Made by a program: the position numbers and the translations under genes. From Klebsiella planticola ATCC 33531 (GTDB lineage: Bacteria > Pseudomonadota > Gammaproteobacteria > Enterobacterales > Enterobacteriaceae): 64,000 bases of DNA. The stretch spans positions 1-64,000 of the forward strand of contig NZ_JMPP01000028.1 of NCBI RefSeq assembly GCF_000735435.1. The letters are read 5' to 3'. Shown one piece after another: positions 7,977 to 16,901 of the stretch. Positions within the stretch are counted from its first letter, which is position 1, and the number at the start of each line of letters is the position of its first letter. Under the pieces are notes generated by a model. It searched no databases. It was not told where the DNA came from and saw only the letters and a list, made by a program, of their open reading frames with translations.

Positions 7977-9431
7977 TTAGCGGAACGGCGGCTCGTTGAA
8001 GGTACGCAGTTTGCGCGAATGCATGTGGTCACCCTCCGCACGCAGCAGATCAATAGCTTTAATGCCTATCTGCAGATGCTCGGAGATCGCCCCTTCATAA
8101 AAGCGGTTGGCCTGGCCCGGCAGCTTAATTTCGCCGTGCAGCGGTTTATCGGAGACGCAGAGCAGCGTGCCGTACGGGACGCGGAAGCGGTAGCCCTGGG
8201 CGGCAATAGTGGCGCTCTCCATGTCGATGGCCACGGCGCGGCTGAGGTTGAAGCGTAGCGCTGAGGCGGAATAGCGCAGCTCCCAGTTGCGGTCATCCGT
8301 GGTGACCACCGTGCCGGTACGCAGCCGCTGTTTAACCTCTTCGCCAGGCATGCCGCTGATTTGCTTGGTGGCGTCGTACAGCGCGCGCTGTACTTCGGCA
8401 ATGCTGGGAATCGGGATATCCGGCGGCAGTACCGCATCCAGAACGTGGTCATCACGCAGGTAGGCGTGGGCCAGCACATAGTCGCCGATGGTCTGGCTTT
8501 CACGCAGACCGCCGCAGTGGCCAATCATCAGCCAGACGTCAGGGCGCAGCACCGCCAGATGATCGCAGATGTTCTTGGCGTTCGCCGGGCCGACGCCAAT
8601 ATTAATTAGCGTAATACCCTGGCCATCTTTGGTGATCAGATGCCAGGCGGGCATCTGATGCTTTTTCCACGCCAGATCGGAAATGGCCTGCTCTGGCGCC
8701 TCCGTATCGGCTGTTATCCAGATCCCACCGGCGCAAGAGAGCGCGATATAGGGGCTGTCAGGATCGAGAATCTGGCTACACCCCCAGCTCACGAACTCAT
8801 CAACGTAACGGGTATAGTTGGTAAACAGAACGTACGGCTGAAAATGATCGACCGGTGTCCCGGTATAGTGCCGCAGGCGCGCGAGTGAGAAATCGACGCG
8901 GCGGGCGTCAAAATGGGAAAGCGGGTGGTGTTCGGTGGGATGGAACAGCCCGTCGGCGGTTTCATCGCCAATTTGCGATAGTTCGGTGGTCGGGAAATGG
9001 CGGGTCAGCCCCGCGCTCATCGAGCGATCGAGCGTTAAGGCAGAGCCGTCGATGACATACGGATAAGGAATTTCATGCTGCGATAACCCGACGCTGATAT
9101 GCGCACCGTAATCCTGATACAACGACGTGAGCTGCTCCAGCAGGTAGGCGCGAAACAGCTTAGGATTGGTAATGGTGGTGGTGTAGCAACCGGCATGGGT
9201 GAAGCGGCCCCAGGCCCGGGTTTTTAGCGCTTTATGGTCAGCGCCGTCCCATGAAACGGACAGCTGCGGATAGACAAACAAGCCGTTAGCACGCGCGTCG
9301 TCATCCGGGAGAATGCTGTGGTTGATATATTCGCCGATGGCTTTACGTAATGCATTGACCGAACGCTCATACTGCAGTTCAAGCTGATTCAGTGCTTGTT
9401 CCGGGGTCAGACTGGCGGCCTTGTGGTTCAT
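7977..9431 (-). CDS. amn: AMP nucleosidase
   Basis: Cytoplasmic enzyme that splits AMP into adenine and ribose 5-phosphate, tuning AMP pools. With the ATG at 9431 (behind AAAGGAGC) it has 484 residues, the length of E. coli Amn. The N-terminal half matches the AMP nucleosidase-specific domain, and the C-terminal half the nucleoside phosphorylase-like fold (GHCGGLRESQTIGDYVLA and AIDMESATIAAQGY motifs). E. coli also carries amn close to the asn tRNA cluster, so the location is syntenic. In E. coli it is induced under phosphate limitation; I did not identify a Pho box here. Confidence 0.93.
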   Translation of the reverse strand: MNHKAASLTPEQALNQLELQYERSVNALRKAIGEYINHSILPDDDARANGLFVYPQLSVSWDGADHKALKTRAWGRFTHAGCYTTTITNPKLFRAYLLEQLTSLYQDYGAHISVGLSQHEIPYPYVIDGSALTLDRSMSAGLTRHFPTTELSQIGDETADGLFHPTEHHPLSHFDARRVDFSLARLRHYTGTPVDHFQPYVLFTNYTRYVDEFVSWGCSQILDPDSPYIALSCAGGIWITADTEAPEQAISDLAWKKHQMPAWHLITKDGQGITLINIGVGPANAKNICDHLAVLRPDVWLMIGHCGGLRESQTIGDYVLAHAYLRDDHVLDAVLPPDIPIPSIAEVQRALYDATKQISGMPGEEVKQRLRTGTVVTTDDRNWELRYSASALRFNLSRAVAIDMESATIAAQGYRFRVPYGTLLCVSDKPLHGEIKLPGQANRFYEGAISEHLQIGIKAIDLLRAEGDHMHSRKLRTFNEPPFR

Positions 9432-9568
9432 CTTTGCTCCTTTTTTCAGGTCTGCTGACATGCTTGATAGTATGTCACAGACGGAAAAGAGCGAAGGGGA
9501 ATTTCAGTCGCTCGGCGGTGAAAGTGATTGAATTAAATATTGTTGCTGAAGGGCCGGTCGCTGATTTA

Positions 9569-9820
9569 TTAATCAGATTTGGCGATTTCCGCCCAGCGTT
9601 CGCTGCTGAAGTGCGTGGCTTTTATCACTTTTAATGTCAGCGCAGGATTGTCATTGAGGCAATACAGGGCATTTGCCAGCGGCGTGAGTTTATCTCCGCA
9701 CTGTAAAGCGCATTGCCGGGTGGTGATTTCGGCAATAACCATTAAATGCGCGCTTTGTAATACTGCGCAATAATCTTGCGGTTGCTTGGATGATTGTACT
9801 TTTTTTACCCACCACTCCAT
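9569..9820 (-). CDS. small conserved-looking protein, unknown function
   Basis: 83-residue protein, no signal peptide or membrane segment, mixed composition with three Cys. The start follows a GGGAATG-like site. I do not recognise the family. It lies alone between amn and the nucleoside-recognition membrane protein. Codon use looks like the neighbours, and no better ORF overlaps it, so I regard it as a probable real gene. Confidence 0.55.
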   Translation of the reverse strand: MEWWVKKVQSSKQPQDYCAVLQSAHLMVIAEITTRQCALQCGDKLTPLANALYCLNDNPALTLKVIKATHFSSERWAEIAKSD

Positions 9821-9925
9821 AAGACATTCCCTGTTCAGCGTTATTTCAGGCGATAATTGCCCGTTACCTTTTTTCTTACAATAAGAATAGCCTAATGGTT
9901 TAGGATGCGTTTAATCTGAAAAGAT

Positions 9926-10858
9926 TCAGAATATCGTCACGTGCATAATGGTCCGAATAAGAATACCGATGATAGCGCCAGGGGCGGCAAAGCGGAACAG
10001 CCGAACAAAGCGCGAGCTCACGCCAAGGAATATACCAATGCCGGGCAGATCGAAGGTCTGGATGAAGAGTCCGGCGGAGGCGTTGAGTTGGCTGATGGTG
10101 ACTTTGCCTTGCTGCACCAGTTCAGAGACCACGCCAAAATAGGCCGTACCGCCTGCGATACATTTGACCAGCGCAGGAAGGACAAAATTGACTGGAATAT
10201 GCAGCCACTGTAGCAGCGGCATCAGCAGATGCTGGAGCATGTCGATGATGCCGGCCGCCTGCATCACCCCGACGATGGTTAATGACAGGATCAGCATCGG
10301 CACCGCGCCGAGCGCAAGACGAATGGCATCCGATCCCGCATTGTTAATGACCGCAATCACGCCCTGGCTGTTTTGTTCGGCGTTGGGTAGCACCTCCGCC
10401 CGGGCATTCTCTATCACTGACAGACGGCGCCCGATGACGTGCCAGGTGACCGCCCCCGCGCACAGACCGCCGATAATCGAAATGCAAATCGAGGCCATCC
10501 AGTGCAGTCCGAAAGGGGTGAGAGGGTAAAAGACGTTGCCCTGACCCATGGCAAAGACCATGGCGAGCGTTGCGGCCATCTGGCGATCTGAGACGCCACG
10601 CTTATCCATAATGGCCAGCGTCGCCAACGGTGCGGCGAAACTGACGAAGTTAATCTGAATCAACGCGAATGCGCTCATCCCGCCAAGGCCAAAAGGTTTG
10701 AGCAGCGGCGCGACCCAGCGGACGATAACGTCCAGTACCCCGCGGACTTCCAGATATTTCATGATCATCAGCATGACGACCATAATGGGTAATAGCGTAT
10801 AAAGCGCGACATCAACGGAGGATTTTCCCGCCGACATAATAATGCCGATAAGATCCAT
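9926..10858 (-). CDS. nucleoside-recognition (Gate) domain membrane protein
   Basis: 310-residue inner-membrane protein with about eight hydrophobic segments. It shows the two-fold pattern of the nucleoside recognition/Gate domain family (FALIQINFVSFAAPLATLAIMDKRG in the first half; PALVKCIAGGTAYFGV in the second) found in YjiG/YjiH and spore maturation proteins. These are thought to be transporters or gates, with substrates largely unproven. No partner gene is adjacent. The start is an ATG at 10858. Confidence 0.75.
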   Translation of the reverse strand: MDLIGIIMSAGKSSVDVALYTLLPIMVVMLMIMKYLEVRGVLDVIVRWVAPLLKPFGLGGMSAFALIQINFVSFAAPLATLAIMDKRGVSDRQMAATLAMVFAMGQGNVFYPLTPFGLHWMASICISIIGGLCAGAVTWHVIGRRLSVIENARAEVLPNAEQNSQGVIAVINNAGSDAIRLALGAVPMLILSLTIVGVMQAAGIIDMLQHLLMPLLQWLHIPVNFVLPALVKCIAGGTAYFGVVSELVQQGKVTISQLNASAGLFIQTFDLPGIGIFLGVSSRFVRLFRFAAPGAIIGILIRTIMHVTIF

Positions 10859-11212
10859 TTAACTCTCAAGCACCGAATAGCGAAATGATAATAGCCATCA
10901 TCATAATCCTCGTCAGACGGAAATGATACGCCTTAATGGTAGCGCTCGCGCCGCACCGGGCTATTATTGTGGTGTAAATAAGAAAATCATATTTCGGGGA
11001 TTATTATTAAAATAAAACTTATGTTTGCCCCGGGCATTATTCGATGAACGCTGCGGCTTATCCGTGGGAGAGATGAAAAATGGACAGGTCTGTCGAACGC
11101 GGGTCAGAGGATAGCCCCTGCTCGAGATAAAAAGCGCGAGGGGCCGCCAGGAGACTCGTTCCCGGCATATTGTCGTTCGGAGCGCGACGAGTCACGGAGG
11201 AGGGCTGAGATT
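10859..11212. other. non-coding stretch before a degraded gene
   Basis: About 350 bp. The first half is AT-rich and probably carries the promoter of the membrane protein on the minus strand. The second half is GC-rich and may contain unrecognisable remains of the adjacent broken monooxygenase gene. Confidence 0.4.
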
Positions 11213-11560
11213 GAGTGGGCTCAGATCTCTCCGGTTACAGCGTGCGATAAGCAAAGTGTCAGCATCGGTCTGGCGGCGACGGCCTCCACCACTTTCAGCG
11301 ATCCGTTTAATCTGGCGCGTAGCTTTTCATCCCTCGATCATATCAGCCGCGGTCGCGCCGCGTGGAACGTCGTGACCTCTTTTTCTCGCGATGTGGCGCG
11401 CAATTTCAGTCGCGAAAATATGCCGATGCACGCCGAGCGCTACGCGGTGGCCCATGAATTCCTCGAAGTGACCTGCACATTATGGGAAGGCTGGCAGGAG
11501 GGGGGCAACCGGATAAGGCGAGCGGGCGCTATTTTGTCGACGAGAAAATTCAGGCCGTGA
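11213..11560 (+). pseudogene. fragment of LLM-class flavin-dependent monooxygenase (NtaA/SnaA type)
   Basis: The frame encodes IGLAATASTTFSDPFNLARS followed by SSLDHISRGRAAWNVVTS and a segment ending in TLWEGW. This is the well-known core of the NtaA/SnaA/DszA family of FMNH2-dependent monooxygenases. Full members have about 430-450 residues; here only about 100 survive, with neither the proper start nor the C-terminal two thirds, and the frame runs into a stop at 11558. It is therefore a decayed remnant, next to a tRNA-Asn, a place where insertions and deletions are common. The short ORF starting at 11372 is part of this remnant. Confidence 0.75.
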
Positions 11561-11641
11561 ACCACCGGGGAAAAGGCGAACATTTTCAGACACTGAGGAT
11601 TGGCTGACAAAATAGTATGTGAGGGATAAATGCAGAAAAGC

Positions 11642-11677
11642 AAAAAGCCCGCTTAAGTTTCCTTAAGCGGGCTTCTT
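11642..11677 (-). terminator. terminator of third tRNA-Asn
   Basis: The same hairpin as the other tRNA-Asn copies: AAAAAGCCCGCTTAAG (11642-11657), TTTC loop, then CTTAAGCGGGCTT (11662-11674), located directly after the tRNA on the minus strand. Confidence 0.88.
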
Positions 11678-11682
11678 AAATA

Positions 11683-11758
11683 TGGCTCCTCTGACTGGAC
11701 TCGAACCAGTGACATACGGATTAACAGTCCGCCGTTCTACCGACTGAACTACAGAGGA
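11683..11758 (-). tRNA. tRNA-Asn (anticodon GTT)
   Basis: Third intact 76-nt tRNA-Asn, identical to the other two, with encoded CCA and GTT anticodon. It sits between the monooxygenase remnant and nac, corresponding to the asn tRNA near nac/cbl in E. coli. Its 3' end continues into the normal terminator, so this copy is unoccupied. Confidence 0.97.
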
Positions 11759-11776
11759 ATCGTGTGAACGGGGCGC

Positions 11777-11805
11777 ATATTAACGGCGGCTCATGGCCTT
11801 GTCAA
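11777..11805 (-). promoter_or_regulatory. sigma-70 promoter of third tRNA-Asn
   Basis: On the minus strand, TTGACA (11805-11800) and TAATAT (11782-11777) with a 17-bp spacer, almost the same as the promoter at 5076-5104 and pointing to a duplicated tRNA unit. Confidence 0.85.
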
Positions 11806-11883
11806 AGGCAGAATCACCCGAATCTGTTTGATTGCTGACAATTTCAGCAACAGGGATGCGTTTGCGCTGTTTTCCATCAATGC

Positions 11884-11898
11884 GCACCGTTGTGGTGC
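11884..11898 (+). promoter_or_regulatory. NtrC enhancer-binding site upstream of nac
   Basis: GCACC-N5-GGTGC palindrome, matching the NtrC consensus. It lies about 120 bp upstream of the sigma-54 promoter, a normal distance for enhancer activation. It fits the known control of nac by phosphorylated NtrC under nitrogen limitation. Confidence 0.8.
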
Positions 11899-12014
11899 AA
11901 ATATACCCCTAATGGGGCATAGCGTAATCCGCTTACCGGGCAAATAAATACTCTGTTGCTATCAGAATCGCTTATCACGCCGCCTGTAGCGGCCTTTGCA
12001 CCGATGCAAAAAAA

Positions 12015-12031
12015 CTGGCAAGCAAATTGCA
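12015..12031 (+). promoter_or_regulatory. sigma-54 promoter of nac
   Basis: CTGGCAAGCAAATTGCA carries the invariant GG (12017-12018) and GC (12029-12030) ten bases apart, as in the -24/-12 consensus. It lies about 55 bp upstream of the nac ATG. Confidence 0.88.
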
Positions 12032-12087
12032 AAACCTCTGTAACTCAATAGCCAGCGTTGGTACTGGCTTTCCTTACAGGAGGCAAA

Positions 12088-13005
12088 ATGAACTTAAGAC
12101 GACTGAAGTATTTTGTAAAAATCGTCGATATCGGCAGTCTGACCCAGGCTGCTGAAGTCTTGCACATCGCACAACCGGCGCTGAGCCAGCAGGTGGCGAC
12201 CCTGGAAGGCGAACTGGACCAGCAGCTGCTGATTCGGACAAAGCGCGGCGTTACCCCGACCGAAGCCGGGAAGATTCTCTATACCCATGCGCGCACCATC
12301 CTGCGTCAGTGCGAGCAGGCGCAGCTGGCGGTGAATAACGTGGGTCATACGCTCAGCGGCCAGGTCTCGATTGGCCTTGCGCCGGGGACCGCGGCTTCTG
12401 CCATTACCATGCCGCTGCTGCAAACGGTGCGCAATGAGCTGCCCGAGGTGATGGTCTATCTGCAGGAAAGTAGCGGGACAATCCTTAACGATAAACTGCT
12501 CAGCGGTCAGCTGGATATGGCCGTGCTCTACGAGCGTTCGCCGGTAGCTGGCATTATCAGCCAGCCTTTGTTGAAAGAAGATCTTTATCTGGTGGGGACC
12601 CGCGATTGCCCGGGACAGAGCGTCGATCTGACCGCGGTGGCGGAGATGAATCTGTTCCTGCCGCGCGATTACAGCGCGGTACGTGCGCGGGTGACGGAAG
12701 CGTTCACCCTGCGTCGTCTGTCGGCGAAAATTATCGGTGAAATTGAATCCATTACGACGCTAACCGCGGCGATTGCCAGTGGAATGGGCGTTACCGTGCT
12801 GCCAGAGTCCGCCGCGCGATCGCTGTGCGGAGCGGCAAACGGCTGGATGGCGCGGATCAGTACGCCCTCGATGAGTCTGTCGTTATCGCTGAATATGTCG
12901 GCGAAGGGCAGTCTGTCACCGCAGGCACAGGCGGTGAAAGAGATTTTGCTTTCGCTGGTGAGTCGTCCTTCGCTGGAAAATCGTGAATTGTTGCTGGTAA
13001 GTTAA
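12088..13005 (+). CDS. nac: nitrogen assimilation regulator Nac (LysR family)
   Basis: LysR-type regulator, 305 residues, near identical to the Klebsiella Nac protein as I recall it (MNLRRLKYFVKIVDIGSL start). The N-terminal helix-turn-helix covers about residues 1-60 and the effector-like domain follows, though Nac needs no known coinducer. Under nitrogen limitation it couples sigma-54 control to sigma-70 operons, activating hut, put and ure and repressing gdhA and its own gene in Klebsiella. The ATG at 12088 follows ACAGGAGG; a longer in-frame start at 12058 would overlap the leader and lacks a ribosome site. Confidence 0.97.
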   Translation: MNLRRLKYFVKIVDIGSLTQAAEVLHIAQPALSQQVATLEGELDQQLLIRTKRGVTPTEAGKILYTHARTILRQCEQAQLAVNNVGHTLSGQVSIGLAPGTAASAITMPLLQTVRNELPEVMVYLQESSGTILNDKLLSGQLDMAVLYERSPVAGIISQPLLKEDLYLVGTRDCPGQSVDLTAVAEMNLFLPRDYSAVRARVTEAFTLRRLSAKIIGEIESITTLTAAIASGMGVTVLPESAARSLCGAANGWMARISTPSMSLSLSLNMSAKGSLSPQAQAVKEILLSLVSRPSLENRELLLVS

Positions 13006-13111
13006 TCTATATTCCCGAAAGGAATAAGTTGCTGGTTTTTATTATTTGTTAGTAAGGACAACAGACTTTAACAATAGAGCATATGTTATGTCTGATAGCC
13101 CGGAGGAAAGG

Positions 13112-14062
13112 GTGAATTTCCAGCAACTAAAAATTATTCGTGAGGCTGCCCGTCAGGATTACAACCTGACGGAAGTCGCAAATATGCTGTATACATCGCA
13201 ATCGGGCGTGAGCCGTCATATCCGTGAACTGGAAGAAGAGCTGGGGATTGAGATCTTCATCCGACGCGGTAAGCGTCTGCTGGGGATGACGGAGCCGGGT
13301 AAAGCGCTCTTATCCATTGCGGAACGCATTCTCAATGAAGCCAGCAATGTCCGCCGTCTTGCCGACCTGTTTACCAACGATGCCTCCGGTGTGCTCACCA
13401 TTGCGACTACTCATACCCAGGCGCGCTATAGCCTGCCGCCGGTGATTAAAGCTTTCCGGGAGCTCTTTTCCGATGTGCGGCTGGAACTGATTCAGGGCAC
13501 CCCTCAGGAGATTGAAGCGCTGTTGCATAACGGTGGCGCAGATATCGGTATCGCCAGTGAACGTCTGAGTAACGATCCGACGCTGGTGGCTTTTCCCTGG
13601 TTCCGCTGGCATCACAGCCTGCTGGTGCCGAAAGATCACCCGCTGGTGCAAACGACCCCTTTAACTCTCGAAGCTATTTCTCGCTGGCCGTTAATTACCT
13701 ATCGGCAGGGCATCACCGGGCGCTCGCGTATTGATGAAGCCTTTAACCGTAAAGGGCTAATGCCGGATATTGTCCTTAGCGCACAGGACTCCGACGTCAT
13801 TAAAACCTATGTTGAGCTGGGACTCGGCGTCGGGCTGGTGGCGGAACAATCGGGCGATGCCCGGGAGTCAGACACCTTTACCCGCCTGGAAACCCGGCAC
13901 CTTTTCGATGCGAATACCGTCTGGTTAGGGCTTAAACGCGGGCAACTGCAGCGCAATTATGTCTGGCGGTTTATCGAGCTGTGCAACGCCGGGCTGTCGC
14001 TGGATGAAATTAAACGTCAGGCAATGGAGCCGGAAGAAGCGGCCATTGATTATCAGATTTGA
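13112..14062 (+). CDS. cbl: sulfur-starvation regulator Cbl (CysB-like, LysR family)
   Basis: LysR-type regulator closely related to CysB, 316 residues when started at the GTG at 13112, which follows GGAGGAAAGG and gives exactly the E. coli Cbl length. The longer frame from 13046 adds an implausible N-terminus. It contains the HTH (EVANMLYTSQSGVSRHIRELE) and the CysB-type effector domain. Cbl activates sulfonate-sulfur genes (tau, ssu) and responds to adenosine phosphosulfate in E. coli. nac and cbl are neighbours here as in E. coli. Confidence 0.95.
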   Translation: MNFQQLKIIREAARQDYNLTEVANMLYTSQSGVSRHIRELEEELGIEIFIRRGKRLLGMTEPGKALLSIAERILNEASNVRRLADLFTNDASGVLTIATTHTQARYSLPPVIKAFRELFSDVRLELIQGTPQEIEALLHNGGADIGIASERLSNDPTLVAFPWFRWHHSLLVPKDHPLVQTTPLTLEAISRWPLITYRQGITGRSRIDEAFNRKGLMPDIVLSAQDSDVIKTYVELGLGVGLVAEQSGDARESDTFTRLETRHLFDANTVWLGLKRGQLQRNYVWRFIELCNAGLSLDEIKRQAMEPEEAAIDYQI

Positions 14063-14168
14063 AAGATTTTCGCGGTGGCGGATAAAGGAACAGCGGTCCG
14101 CTGCCACGAAGAGGTGAGAAAAACGCTATAATTCATTCACGATTGTCGCGACTGAGGAAGGGAAATAA

Positions 14169-15113
14169 ATGGTGCGGCGTGTGAAATGGTTTTGCTCTTT
14201 TTTATTTATTCTCTCAAGCCAGAGTGCGCTGGCCGTAAGTTATCCGTTGCCGCCGGAAGGAAGCCGCCTGGTGGGAAGCCCGCAGCTGATTACCGTACCG
14301 CACAATAATACTCAACCGCTGGAAGCCTTTGCGGCGCAATACGGGCAGGGGCTGAGCAATATGCTGGAAGCGAACCCCGGCGTTGATGTCTTTCTACCGA
14401 GGTCGGGTACGACGCTGGTGATCCCGCAGCAGCTGATTTTGCCTGCTACGGTTCGTGAAGGCATCGTGGTCAACGTGGCGGAAATGCGCCTCTATTACTA
14501 TCCGCCGGAAGGCAACACCGTTGAGGTTTTGCCAATTGGTATCGGCCAGGCGGGGCGTGAAACGCCGCGTAACTGGGTCACGACCGTAGAACGTAAGCAG
14601 GAAGCGCCGACCTGGACGCCAACGGCCAACACGCGGCGTGAATATGCCCGCAGAGGCGAAAGTCTGCCGGCGTTCGTTCCGGCCGGGCCGGATAACCCGA
14701 TGGGACTGTACGCGATTTATATCGGCAGGTTGTACGCTATTCATGGCACTAATGCTAATTTTGGTATCGGGCTGCGCGTCAGTCAGGGGTGTATTCGCCT
14801 GCGGAATGACGATATTAAATATCTGTTCGACAACGTCCCGGTTGGCACCCGCGTGCAGATTATCGATCAGCCGGTGAAGTTTACCGAAGAGCCGGACGGT
14901 AGTCGCTGGGTTGAAGTTCATGAGCCGCTGTCGCGTAACCGCGCAGAATACGAATCGGACAGAAAAGTGCCGTTACCCCTGACCGCAGGCATTCAGGCGT
15001 TTGTGAAGGGGGTGGGTGTCAATGTGATTCGGGCGGAGCAGGCTCTCGAACGACGCTCAGGCATGCCGGTTAATATCAGCGAGGCTGGCACCCAAAGCCA
15101 TATCGGGAGCTAG
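14169..15113 (+). CDS. ldtA: L,D-transpeptidase LdtA (ErfK)
   Basis: Periplasmic enzyme that attaches Braun lipoprotein to peptidoglycan. 314 residues: signal peptide (residues 1-22, ending SALA), a LysM-like segment at about 43-90, then a YkuD catalytic domain with [10 protein letters not shown] and the active-site motif SQGCIRL, catalytic Cys at residue 208. It is syntenic with E. coli erfK/ldtA beside the nac/asn tRNA cluster. It is the last core gene before the truncated tRNA-Asn copy at 15.2 kb, so island A begins just after it. Confidence 0.95.
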   Translation: MVRRVKWFCSFLFILSSQSALAVSYPLPPEGSRLVGSPQLITVPHNNTQPLEAFAAQYGQGLSNMLEANPGVDVFLPRSGTTLVIPQQLILPATVREGIVVNVAEMRLYYYPPEGNTVEVLPIGIGQAGRETPRNWVTTVERKQEAPTWTPTANTRREYARRGESLPAFVPAGPDNPMGLYAIYIGRLYAIHGTNANFGIGLRVSQGCIRLRNDDIKYLFDNVPVGTRVQIIDQPVKFTEEPDGSRWVEVHEPLSRNRAEYESDRKVPLPLTAGIQAFVKGVGVNVIRAEQALERRSGMPVNISEAGTQSHIGS

Positions 15114-15173
15114 CGGCGCGCGATCGTTGGCGTGGAAATAACCCATTGCGGGTGAATTCAAAAGCAGCAAAGC

Positions 15174-15209
15174 AAAAAGTCCGCTTAAGTTTCCTGAAGC
15201 GGGCTTTTT
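15174..15209 (-). terminator. diverged copy of the tRNA-Asn terminator
   Basis: A stem equivalent to the tRNA-Asn terminator (15174-15189 with 15194-15209) carrying two stem substitutions that create mismatches. It stands without a complete tRNA, marking the left scar of an old insertion at tRNA-Asn, and may still end ldtA transcripts. Confidence 0.75.
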
Positions 15210-15213
15210 AAAT

Positions 15214-15230
15214 CAGGTTCCTCTGACTGG
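15214..15230 (-). repeat. partial tRNA-Asn 3' end (old attachment site, left edge of island A)
   Basis: CAGGTTCCTCTGACTGG matches the tRNA-Asn 3' end except at three positions. The match stops at 15230, where the tRNA body should continue. Including the adjacent terminator, it differs from the copy at 3248 at about five positions, so it is an old attachment-site remnant. The matching right-hand copy is at 40955-40971. Confidence 0.7.
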
Positions 15231-16022
15231 GGGACCTTCATCACTCACTGGCTGATGAGTTAGCTAAATGAAAATCTGCAGGCCCCCCTCATTTAAGTAA
15301 AAATAAAAAATCTTCGTTCATCATCAGGTCCTTTAAAATCAGGGAATATTCTTATTTCTCCTCTATGAATCATCACAGCTGGCACATTATACGCTGAATA
15401 TTTTTAAGCGTGGGGGCGAGCCCTGGCGTGAGATTTGTGGATGATTTTTTAAGGAAAGATAAAGAATCCTGATTGATTTATTTAATTTTTTAGATAAGTC
15501 ATAATTGATTTAAATCAATGAGTGAAAAAATAATGATTAAAATCAAGCGCATCAATGAATTCTGTTTATGAAATTATCTCAATAAATCACAATATAAGAA
15601 TTATATCGATTGCTGGATAAAATATAACAGTGCTGACTATATTTTGGATGATTTGTTTTGCCTATCAAATAATGGATATCTATTGGTTAAAAACAGTTGG
15701 TCTGCTCCTCGGAGCTGTGATTATACTGGGACTGTCTTAATGTTTATTAAGAATTAAATGCGTGCTTTAATTTGTTAATGATGGCAGGAAGTCTAATATG
15801 CATATTTTATTGCTGGTTTTCTTGATGAATAAGATATGTTAAATCCGTAGTAGATTATATTAATTATAGTTGTCTCGCTTCCATCTGTTCGTTATTAGTC
15901 ATGTTGTATCAGGAAGTCTCATAACCCGCTACCCAAACAATAAAACAATCTCTGGTGGGGTTATTGTACGTAGTGGATTATTGCCAGTGCCTGAATTTTA
16001 CCAGGAGCCTTGACGTAAACGT
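15231..16022. other. AT-rich non-coding left end of island A
   Basis: About 790 bp, markedly more AT-rich than ldtA, with no plausible gene. It probably holds the regulatory region of the MarT-like gene at 16023 and could be an H-NS target on composition. No integrase remnant is visible. Confidence 0.55.
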
Positions 16023-16901
16023 ATGCATAACCATTATATTATAAATGGAACCGTTGAGTTTCATCCGGCAACCAGTACGTTGCGCGACCTTAATAATCAT
16101 GACAATGTTATTATCTTAAATTCACCAGCCAGTCGGTGTTTATTGCTTCTTATTGAACGGATTGGCAGTATCGTTACCCAGCAAGAATTCCTGGATATTG
16201 TCTGGACAAAATGCGGTATGCAGGTATCCACTAATACATTTTATCAAAACATTTCTATCCTGCGTAAAGGCCTTAAAAAGATGGGCCTTGATGAAGAGCT
16301 GGTGGTGACGATTTCGCGCGTGGGGTTAACGCTGGCCAGTGGCGTATATATTAAAAAACTGACCTCCGAACAGCAGGTTGAAACCAGCCCTATGCCTTCT
16401 AACGGTATCAATTTTGATGAAACGCTGCAGGAACGGACACTTAAAACGCAACCTCCATTATCAATTCAGGTTGATGGCGAATCGGCGATAACCGAGAACG
16501 AAGAAATACAACCACCGGAACACCCGGAAACAAGGCGCAAGACAGGATGCCGTCACTCATTGCCAGGCGTGATGACCGGGGCGCTACTGACCATTATTCT
16601 TAGCGTAGGATTTATCGCGACGAGTCGTTATGTTGAGGGGCAAAACCAGTACTTTTCTCACTACGACTTCCTGAAAACCATTGAGGGTTGTCACATCCAT
16701 CTCTCGGGCGCCATTATCTCTGATAAAGAGCGTTCCTCCGCTCTCAGACGAGCCAGCCAGTTCCTGGAGAACTGCACAAATTATCCCTGGGTATACGTTA
16801 CTCGTTTTCCGCTGCTGCCGAGAACCTCCGTTATTCGCTGTGATAAGCAGATGAACGAACCCAACAGTTGTGTTTCTGATTATTTTTTTGAGGACCAGTA
16901 A
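16023..16901 (+). CDS. membrane-bound winged-helix regulator, MarT/CadC/ToxR-like
   Basis: 292-residue one-component regulator of the ToxR/CadC type. The N-terminal ~100 residues form an OmpR-like winged helix (SRCLLLLIERIGSIVTQQEFLDIVW, then ISILRKGLKKMGL and ISRVGLTL). A linker follows, then one membrane segment at about residues 185-205 and a periplasmic domain of about 85 residues containing three Cys near its ends. The last two features fit redox- or partner-dependent sensing. The FidL-like gene starts immediately after the stop, as in the Salmonella SPI-3 marT-fidL pair. It neighbours a microcin locus and a fimbrial operon, both plausible targets; this is inference. Confidence 0.82.
   Translation: MHNHYIINGTVEFHPATSTLRDLNNHDNVIILNSPASRCLLLLIERIGSIVTQQEFLDIVWTKCGMQVSTNTFYQNISILRKGLKKMGLDEELVVTISRVGLTLASGVYIKKLTSEQQVETSPMPSNGINFDETLQERTLKTQPPLSIQVDGESAITENEEIQPPEHPETRRKTGCRHSLPGVMTGALLTIILSVGFIATSRYVEGQNQYFSHYDFLKTIEGCHIHLSGAIISDKERSSALRRASQFLENCTNYPWVYVTRFPLLPRTSVIRCDKQMNEPNSCVSDYFFEDQ

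Noticed and set aside
15231..16022. Hidden integrase or insertion sequence at the left end of island A
   Set aside because: No reading frame with recombinase or transposase motifs on either strand, and no terminal inverted repeats seen.
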